Source: Nitrososphaerota archaeon | GTDB lineage: Archaea > Thermoproteota > Nitrososphaeria > Nitrososphaerales > Nitrosopumilaceae | Reading direction: 5' to 3' | NCBI GenBank assembly: GCA_028820595.1 | Contig: JAPPIP010000108.1 | Coordinates: 1-37,065, forward strand | DNA: 37,065 nt | Part shown: positions 30,943 to 37,065 of the stretch, piece by piece | Numbering within the stretch: the stretch's first letter is position 1 | How the letters are laid out: every line of letters starts with the position of its first letter | The notes under the pieces: model-generated | The model's database searches: none | Told to the model about the DNA's origin: nothing | Seen by the model: the letters and a program-made list of their open reading frames with translations, nothing else | Translations under genes and position numbers: made by a program

Positions 30943-31704
30943 CTACTCCTTTTTTGATATGACGACCATTGAAGGCCTTATAATCGTATTTTTCATCACG
31001 TAGCCGCGGCGCAGCTCCTTTGTTATGGTGTTCTCATCAAGCAGCGGATCCACCTCCGAGGAGACGGCCTCGTGCATGTTCGGGTCGAATATCTCTCCGA
31101 GAGCGTCGATGGGCCTGACCTCGTACCCCTCAAGCACCGAGTCCATGTTGCGCAGTATGGAGTCAAGCCCCTCCGTGTCAACCTGCTCCTTGGCAAACGT
31201 GTCGCGGGCCCTGACAAAGTCGTCCCGCACGCCGAGCACGTCGGACACGAGCCCCCCCAGCCTCGCGGCAACCCCGGCCTCGATCTCAGACGCCGTCCTC
31301 TTCGTAAGGTTCTGGTAGTCGGCAAGCGCGAGCTTGAGCTTCTGCTCGTACCCGGAGGACTTGGCCGCCTCGGCCTGCAGCAGGTTGTACAGCTGCGCGG
31401 GGTCCATGTCAGGCGACGGCGCCGGCGGCGCCGTGCCGTCGTGCCCGGCATCGCGGGTGCGGCTGCCGTCGTCTGGCTCCGGCTCTGACTCTGCAGCGGC
31501 CGTGGCCGCATCCGCGGTCGGTTCGGGGCCCGCGGCGCCGCCGTCTGAACCTCCGTCGTCGTTTCCGCCGGCAACATCCCCGCCGGCAACATTCTCAATT
31601 GTAATCTCCCCGCCGGCCGCGTAATCCGCTTCGGCTACCGCGCCGGGATCGCGGCCGCCGTCACCTCCGCCACCTGCAGGCGGCCCGTTGTTTTGTGACA
31701 TCAT
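30943..31704 (-). CDS. grpE: Nucleotide exchange factor GrpE with long acidic/Gly N-terminal tail
   Basis: LKLALADYQNLTKRTASEI...PIDALGEIFDPNMHEAVSSEVDPLLDENTITKELRRGYVMKNTIIRPSMVVIS; upstream of dnaK. TATA at about 31725-31734. Confidence 0.93.
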   Translation of the reverse strand: MMSQNNGPPAGGGGDGGRDPGAVAEADYAAGGEITIENVAGGDVAGGNDDGGSDGGAAGPEPTADAATAAAESEPEPDDGSRTRDAGHDGTAPPAPSPDMDPAQLYNLLQAEAAKSSGYEQKLKLALADYQNLTKRTASEIEAGVAARLGGLVSDVLGVRDDFVRARDTFAKEQVDTEGLDSILRNMDSVLEGYEVRPIDALGEIFDPNMHEAVSSEVDPLLDENTITKELRRGYVMKNTIIRPSMVVISKKE

Positions 31705-31829
31705 CTAGCGCCACGGCGCAGGCGATTTATAATTTAACAACTGGCGCGCCCTTAGTTGGCTGCGCAGCCATGCCTGCGCCTCATTCCGCGGTTGAGGGCA
31801 CACACCAAGAGTTCGGGTTATGCAACGAA

Positions 31830-33092
31830 CTACGATCCTTCAAACTGCTCGCACAGCGGGGTGGCCTTTACCACCACCAGGTTGGGCTTTTCGGCCTTGG
31901 CGGCCGCGGCCAGCTCAAAGTCCTTCATGGAGCACGGGATGACGGCCATTGGCTTGTCAGTCAAAAAGATTCCCGGCGGCAGCTCCGCGTACACGTCCAC
32001 GTCGGCCAGCCAGTCGTGCAGCCGGCTGGCCAGCACGTTGCACATCTCGTTGCGGTCGCCGCGCATCAGGTGGTCATCAAACGACCACAGTATGACCACC
32101 TTGGTCTTGGTGGTACGCATGTCACAGTCCCTTATGATCTGCTTTGTGTTGTCCACCAGCCGCCGGATGTACGAGTCCAGGCCCTTTGCGTACAGCGTGG
32201 GCAGTCGCTGAAGCGACTTTGCATCCTCAAGGGACAGCCCGACGACGCGCATGTCAAGAAGCCCGCCGACCATCCCGTCCAGGTACGACTCCTGCATGCG
32301 GTCGTCGACTGCCATCTCCGGGACGCTCTCCCTTGGAACGAACTGCGCCACCTCGAGCATGGTGCATATGGACGCAAACCTGGATACGATCTCCATTGCG
32401 TGTATGTACTCCGACGCGGCCAGCGTCGCGAACTCCGCGGGGTTCTCCGGATCAGGCGCGAAAATTGCGGCAAGCCGGCCGTCGACCCTCCCGGGATCGG
32501 CGGAGCCGACCATCCGGGGCGGCGGGCGGCCGCTCTCCAGCGGATAATAGTAGTAGGACACCTCCGAGCCCACCTCGAGCCCGGTATCGTGCTGCAGTAT
32601 AGACACGTACTCGCTGTTCTCCCCGATGCCGACCGGCACGCAGAATACCACGGAGGCGCCCTCCTTGACGTGCTCCACCGCATCCTTGAAGAGCGAGTGC
32701 GTGCTTGCCTTTGTGCTGTGCAGCTGGGCGCGTATGCGCGGCGCAAAGAACAGATAGTCAGACCTTGAGACGGCCACATGCAGCGGCTCGAGCGACATTA
32801 TGGGCTCGTCGTCCTGCAGGGAGGATATGTGCGGGTACGTCCTGGCGATCTCCGCGTTCAGTTCGATTGCAGTGGGATTCGACTCGTCTATGATAAAGAC
32901 GGTCGCGCCGTCTATGGCGGCCTGCCGCGCTATGTCGTAGCCCTCCGTGCTCATCCCAAACACGGACACGGTCATGGCGCGATCATGCGCGCCGCTGCCG
33001 GCACTGTCACCATCAGGGGCGGCCCTGCCGCCCCTCTTGCCGCCACCCTTCTTGCCGCCATCTTTTTTGCCACCTGTCCTTTTTGCCGCCAT
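31830..33092 (-). CDS. NDP-sugar (UDP-glucose/GDP-mannose) dehydrogenase-like protein, divergent, with Lys/Gly-rich N-terminus
   Basis: Rossmann-like MTVSVFGMSTEGYDIARQAAIDGATVFIIDESN, HSTKASTHSLFKDAVEHVKEGASVVFCVPVG, DTGLEVGSEVSYYYYPLE; preceded by MAAKRTGGKKDGGKKGGGKRGGRA. Confidence 0.5.
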   Translation of the reverse strand: MAAKRTGGKKDGGKKGGGKRGGRAAPDGDSAGSGAHDRAMTVSVFGMSTEGYDIARQAAIDGATVFIIDESNPTAIELNAEIARTYPHISSLQDDEPIMSLEPLHVAVSRSDYLFFAPRIRAQLHSTKASTHSLFKDAVEHVKEGASVVFCVPVGIGENSEYVSILQHDTGLEVGSEVSYYYYPLESGRPPPRMVGSADPGRVDGRLAAIFAPDPENPAEFATLAASEYIHAMEIVSRFASICTMLEVAQFVPRESVPEMAVDDRMQESYLDGMVGGLLDMRVVGLSLEDAKSLQRLPTLYAKGLDSYIRRLVDNTKQIIRDCDMRTTKTKVVILWSFDDHLMRGDRNEMCNVLASRLHDWLADVDVYAELPPGIFLTDKPMAVIPCSMKDFELAAAAKAEKPNLVVVKATPLCEQFEGS

Positions 33093-33193
33093 GATACACC
33101 GCAGCGGCTTCTTTAAAAAAACTTATTGCGCAGGCGGCCTAAAACGCAATCTAAAAAGTTCATTAAGGGATGTGCGGCTGCCCGTTTACTGTC

Positions 33194-33268
33194 AGCCCGG
33201 TAGTGTAGTCAGGTCAAGCATGGAGGGTTTTGGTCCCTCCGACCCCAGTTCGAATCTGGGCCGGGCTA
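33194..33268 (+). tRNA. tRNA-Gln (anticodon TTG), followed by encoded CCA (33269-33271)
   Basis: Acceptor AGCCCGG/CCGGGCT, anticodon stem GAGGG/CCCTC with loop TTTTGGT, T arm CCCAG-TTCGAAT-CTGGG, discriminator A then CCA. Confidence 0.93.
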
Positions 33269-33290
33269 CCAACATTGCCATCACCATACT

Positions 33291-33406
33291 TGCGCGGTAA
33301 CTGTTAACGTGGTTCTTGAAAACTGGTCAGTTTCAGGCATGGATCGAGCATCTGACGAGAAAAACCATCGAAAACTTAGGCAGGACGTTAACAGTACCTT
33401 GCGCGG
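33291..33406. other. Long imperfect inverted repeat enclosing about 75 bp (candidate structured RNA or terminator)
   Basis: Left arm GCGCGGTAACTGTTAACGT (33292-33310), right arm ACGTTAACAGTACCTTGCGC (33385-33404): 11-bp perfect core plus GGT/ACC and GCGC/GCGC with small bulges. Confidence 0.5.
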
Positions 33407-33448
33407 AGGCTGCAGTTGCCGCCACCGTCATCGCCGCCACCATTACAG

Positions 33449-34216
33449 TCACACGTTGAGCCGAGTAAGCAACCTGGATGCCACTACAAACAGCGCGCAC
33501 GCAAGGACGGCCAGAACCGCCACCTCCACCGCGACAAACGCGTCGACGCTGCCGAATATGCCTGCCCTTATCACGTCCACCAGATACGTCAGCGGGTTGA
33601 GGTAGAACGCTGTCCTCAGCGGCTCCTGGACGCCCTCGGCCGGATAAAAGGCCGTACTCACGAACGCAAAGAAGAGAAAGACCGTATTGATGATAACGTT
33701 GAACCCCTCGCTTGAGCTCAGTCTGGTCGATATTATCGACGCGAGCGACCCGAACAGCACGGATCCCGCAACCGCGCCAAACACGATGATCGGTATGGTA
33801 ACAAGCGAGATCTCTGCATCCTCAAAGAAGACCGGATAGCCGACTGCCATGATGAACGCGGCGCTGACCAGGCCGACTATGGCAATCGTGCATATGTTGC
33901 TGATGATATAGTGACCCCTGGTGAACGGCCCCGACATTATCTGCTCAAACATGCCGTGCCGCCTGTCGTTCCAGATTATTATCCCAGAGACCAGGGTGCT
34001 GTTCATTATGTTGAACCCGATCATGCCGGACGCGAGGAACGCGGGATAGTCAAGATCCTTGGCCGCGCCAAACTGTATGCCCTGGACGAGCGGCGCGTAT
34101 GCAAATCCCGCGACAAAGATGTAGACCAGCGGGAAGATCACCTGCCATATGAGGAACCCCGGATTCAGCGAGATGGTAATGTTGCGGTTTACCAGCCGGA
34201 TTATTGGATGCGTCAT
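33449..34216 (-). CDS. ABC-2 type transporter permease
   Basis: MTHPIIRLVNRNITISLNPGFLIWQVIFPLVYIFVAGFAYAPL... six-TM ABC-2 pattern; paired with an ATPase by overlap. ORF extends upstream, but ATG 34216 fits. Confidence 0.87.
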   Translation of the reverse strand: MTHPIIRLVNRNITISLNPGFLIWQVIFPLVYIFVAGFAYAPLVQGIQFGAAKDLDYPAFLASGMIGFNIMNSTLVSGIIIWNDRRHGMFEQIMSGPFTRGHYIISNICTIAIVGLVSAAFIMAVGYPVFFEDAEISLVTIPIIVFGAVAGSVLFGSLASIISTRLSSSEGFNVIINTVFLFFAFVSTAFYPAEGVQEPLRTAFYLNPLTYLVDVIRAGIFGSVDAFVAVEVAVLAVLACALFVVASRLLTRLNV

Positions 34217-35289
34217 GCCCGCCTGCCCCCGCGCCGGCTGTTCCGGCGGCCGCCGCCATCGCCCCCCGCGCCGGCATCCGGCCCGCCCTGCTGCCCCTTC
34301 AGCTCTTCTGTCATGTTCAGGAATATCTCCTCCAGACTGGTGGGGACGGCCGACAGGTCCTCTATCTCGATGCGGTTCTCGCGCAGTATCCCCAGTACCC
34401 TGAGCAGCACCAGCTCCGATTCGGAGGAGCGGATTGTAATGGCGGCGCGGCTGCCGGTGCGGCTGCCGCCGCCTCCGCCAAAGCGGTGATCGCCGCCAAA
34501 CTCGATGCGGCATCCGTCCATGCCAGAGAGCAGGTCGCGTATGTTGGGGGGCCTGTACGGCAGGTGTATCTTTATGGTCTTCTCGTCCCCCAGCTTCGCC
34601 TTGAGGGCGTCAGGCGTGTCCACCTCAAGCAGCCTGCCGCGGTTCATTATCGCGATCTCGTCGCACAGGTACTCGGCCTCCGTCAGTATGTGCGTCGTAT
34701 AGAAGATGCTCAGCCCCGTCGCCCTTACGCGGTTCTGCAGATAGTCAAGCAGGTCGCGGCGCGCATTGGGGTCGAGGCCTACAGTCGGCTCGTCCAGAAA
34801 CAGCAGGTCCATGTCGTGCATGAACTCGCGGGCCACCTGCACTCGCCTGCGCTGCCCTATCGAGAGATCCTCGTTGCGCCTGCTCCGTACCCCCGCCAGG
34901 TCAAACTCCTCCAGAAGCGACTCGGTCCTGTCGCGGCGCGTGCCACCGGGCACGCCCCACATCATCCCGTACTTGTCGAGCGCCTTTTCCACCGACAGCG
35001 TGGGCTCGTAGCTCGGCTGCTGCAGCACCACGCCTATCCTCTGGCGCACCCGGAGGGGGCGCTTCACGGCGTCGATGCCCAGTATCGATATGTCGCCGGA
35101 GGTGGGCCTGACCAGCGTGGTCAGCATCTTGATGGTGGTGGACTTGCCCGCCCCGTTGGGCCCCAGAAACCCAAAGACGCGGCCCCGTTGCACCCGGAAC
35201 GTGACGTCGTCTACTGCGCTGGTCCGGCCGTACATCTTTGAGATGTGTCTGGCATCGATGCACGTGTCGGCGGTATCTGCGTGCGGCAT
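34213..35289 (-). CDS. ABC transporter ATP-binding protein
   Basis: Walker A GPNGAGKST, signature LSIGQRRRVQVAREF, Walker B LLFLDEPTVGLD. ATG 35289 lies about 30 bp below ATATTATTAG; the ORF track uses TTG 35298. Confidence 0.95.
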   Translation of the reverse strand: MPHADTADTCIDARHISKMYGRTSAVDDVTFRVQRGRVFGFLGPNGAGKSTTIKMLTTLVRPTSGDISILGIDAVKRPLRVRQRIGVVLQQPSYEPTLSVEKALDKYGMMWGVPGGTRRDRTESLLEEFDLAGVRSRRNEDLSIGQRRRVQVAREFMHDMDLLFLDEPTVGLDPNARRDLLDYLQNRVRATGLSIFYTTHILTEAEYLCDEIAIMNRGRLLEVDTPDALKAKLGDEKTIKIHLPYRPPNIRDLLSGMDGCRIEFGGDHRFGGGGGSRTGSRAAITIRSSESELVLLRVLGILRENRIEIEDLSAVPTSLEEIFLNMTEELKGQQGGPDAGAGGDGGGRRNSRRGGRRA

Positions 35290-35501
35290 TTTCCCCAACC
35301 TTCCTCCCGCCGCCCCTACTAATAATATCCACCACGCGCGCAGGCGGCCCGCGAGTGGGCGGGGGAGCCGTCCGCGCGCGCCGGGCGCATGCAGGAGGTG
35401 AGAGGAACGCGATGCAGAGGCCGCCGAATAAATAAGATCATAAAATATTGCGGTTTGGAACTTTTATTATACAGCACTCCTCCCACAAAAGCGACGAGAC
35501 G

Positions 35502-37065
35502 ATGCAGAATATCGACGAGCTGATAGACGAGATCATCAGGCAGAGCCCCGGCGCAAGCAGGGAGGAGATAAAGGGCCGCATAGCGGCCAAGATAGAGGCA
35601 GTCGGCCCCGGGTACCTGACTGAGAGGGGTGCGGCATTCTTGGTGGCCGGAGAGTACGGCGCCACCATAGCAAAGCCGATCAAGTCGGACGTCAGCATAA
35701 AGGACCTGTACGCCGGGGCAAACGAGGTGACCCTGGAAGTCAGGCTGCTAAGCGTGTCGTCAGTCAGGAAGTTCACCCAGAAGGACGGCGGGCAGGGGGC
35801 CCTGAGGACGATGTCGGTGTACGACAGCCCGAATCATACGGCAAGCGTAAAGCTGTGGGGCGACAAGGCGACCCTGCCGGGCATCAGCGAGCTGAGTCCG
35901 GGCGACTACATCAGGATATCAAAGGCGTACATCAAGGAGGACAGGGACGGCTCGCTGGCAATCCACGTCGGATCGGGCACCGACATAGAGCCGGTCGCGG
36001 AGCCGCGGCGGGAGATACCGTCCATCGAGTCCATAACGATGGACGTGAGCAAGCTGCCAGAGATGCAGGGCGACGGCGAAGGGCAGGCGTCGGGAATGGG
36101 GGCCTCGAACCTAGCCGTATCGGGCAAGCTGGAGGGCGACATCACGCTCATGGAGTACACCAGGCAGCAGACCGGCGAGCGCGCCACGGCGCTAAAGATG
36201 AGGATCAGCGGCGATGACGGGGTGTCCAGGCGCGTGGTGCTGTGGGGCAAGGACATGTCATCGGTTCCAAAAAAGATAGTGTCCGTGTCGCCAAAGGTCG
36301 TGCTGCTCGGCGTCTCGGCGAGGACGACGGATCAGCAGCAGCAGCAGTCCATGGAGATACACGGGAACGACTCGACGCGCATAATCATACAGGACGAGGG
36401 CGGCGCGGACGGCAGCTCCATGGAGCCGATTACGATACGCATACTGGCAAAGCCCCCTCCGTCCCAGACGGGCAGGCAGGCGATCCTGGGCATAGACGCA
36501 ATGGGAACGCTGTACTCTGTCATCGACACGGACCAGATATCGGCCGCATACAACGAGGGCGAGATTGTAGAATGCATGCCGGCCCAGCTGCACGGCGCCA
36601 ACGTCGTAATAGACTCCAGCTCGTTTATCAGGAACGCGGAGGGCGACGTGGCCGCATCGATTCCGACGCTGCACGAGGCCACGACCCCAATTACAGATGC
36701 GAGGCCGGACGCCGGCCCCTCGCTTTACTGCATCAACTGCATAGTGATAAACGCGCCGGACACGAGGGAGATACAGACCAAGGGCGGCGAGGAGATACCT
36801 CTTGCCGAGATGGTCGTGGCAGACGGCTCAGGCGAGGCCGTACTAAAGGCGTGGAGAAACCACGCAAGGACGCTTGAGCGGTGCGAGATGGGGGGCAAAT
36901 ACGTCATAACGGGCGTCAGGGCGCAGCGCGGCATGGGCGAGGAGACGGACCTTACACTGACCGAGTACTCCGTGGTCAGGAACGTCGAGGACAAGGGCGG
37001 CGCGGGCAGTGGCGGCGCGGGCAGTGGCGGCGCGGGCAGTGGCGGCGCGGGCAGTGGCGGCGCGG
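35502..37065 (+). CDS. RPA-like OB-fold ssDNA-binding protein, 3'-truncated by the window end
   Basis: Manual translation MQNIDELIDEIIRQSPGASREEIKGRIAAKIEAVGPGYLTERGAAFLVAGEYG...ANEVTLEVRLLSVSSVRKFTQKDG...ASVKLWGDKA...SPGDYIRISKAYIKED: archaeal RPA N-terminal region plus repeated OB folds. No stop in the window, so absent from the ORF track. Confidence 0.85.
   Translation, partial: MQNIDELIDEIIRQSPGASREEIKGRIAAKIEAVGPGYLTERGAAFLVAGEYGATIAKPIKSDVSIKDLYAGANEVTLEVRLLSVSSVRKFTQKDGGQGALRTMSVYDSPNHTASVKLWGDKATLPGISELSPGDYIRISKAYIKEDRDGSLAIHVGSGTDIEPVAEPRREIPSIESITMDVSKLPEMQGDGEGQASGMGASNLAVSGKLEGDITLMEYTRQQTGERATALKMRISGDDGVSRRVVLWGKDMSSVPKKIVSVSPKVVLLGVSARTTDQQQQQSMEIHGNDSTRIIIQDEGGADGSSMEPITIRILAKPPPSQTGRQAILGIDAMGTLYSVIDTDQISAAYNEGEIVECMPAQLHGANVVIDSSSFIRNAEGDVAASIPTLHEATTPITDARPDAGPSLYCINCIVINAPDTREIQTKGGEEIPLAEMVVADGSGEAVLKAWRNHARTLERCEMGGKYVITGVRAQRGMGEETDLTLTEYSVVRNVEDKGGAGSGGAGSGGAGSGGAGSGGA
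36996..37065 (+). repeat. 15-bp tandem repeat (GGCGGCGCGGGCAGT)4+ encoding (GGAGS)n
   Basis: Four complete units (36996-37055) plus 10 bp, running into the window end. Confidence 0.98.

Overview
This 37 kb window reads as archaeal chromosome: a HerA/NurA/Mre11/Rad50 operon, an RPA-like ssDNA-binding protein, TATA boxes about 27 bp upstream of start codons with almost no 5' leaders, and an encoded CCA on the tRNA. The urease genes, SSS-type solute symporters and high GC suggest an ammonia-oxidising thaumarchaeote (Nitrososphaerota), perhaps Cenarchaeum-like; this is inference, not a database result. Main content, left to right: small hypothetical genes and a TPR protein; a tight three-gene operon of ureohydrolase, a divergent urease-gamma-like protein and a UreH/NicO-type Ni transporter with a His-rich loop; a zinc-ribbon membrane protein; an SSS symporter (probable urea transporter); a complete urease locus (ureABC on -, ureEFGD on +); nurA-herA-mre11-rad50; a second SSS symporter fused to a UspA-like domain, divergent from an Lrp/AsnC-like regulator; an HsdR_N-like protein with a recent internal duplication; a ParB-like protein; a HAD-type nucleotidase; grpE-dnaK-dnaJ; an NDP-sugar dehydrogenase-like protein; tRNA-Gln(TTG) followed by a long inverted repeat; an ABC-2 transporter; and an RPA-like gene truncated at the window end inside a 15-bp tandem repeat. 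The best candidate for an undescribed system is the ureohydrolase / UreA-like / Ni-transporter operon at 3051-5538. Secondary candidates are the SSS-UspA fusion, the structured element downstream of tRNA-Gln, and the microsatellite-like insertions in many otherwise conserved proteins.
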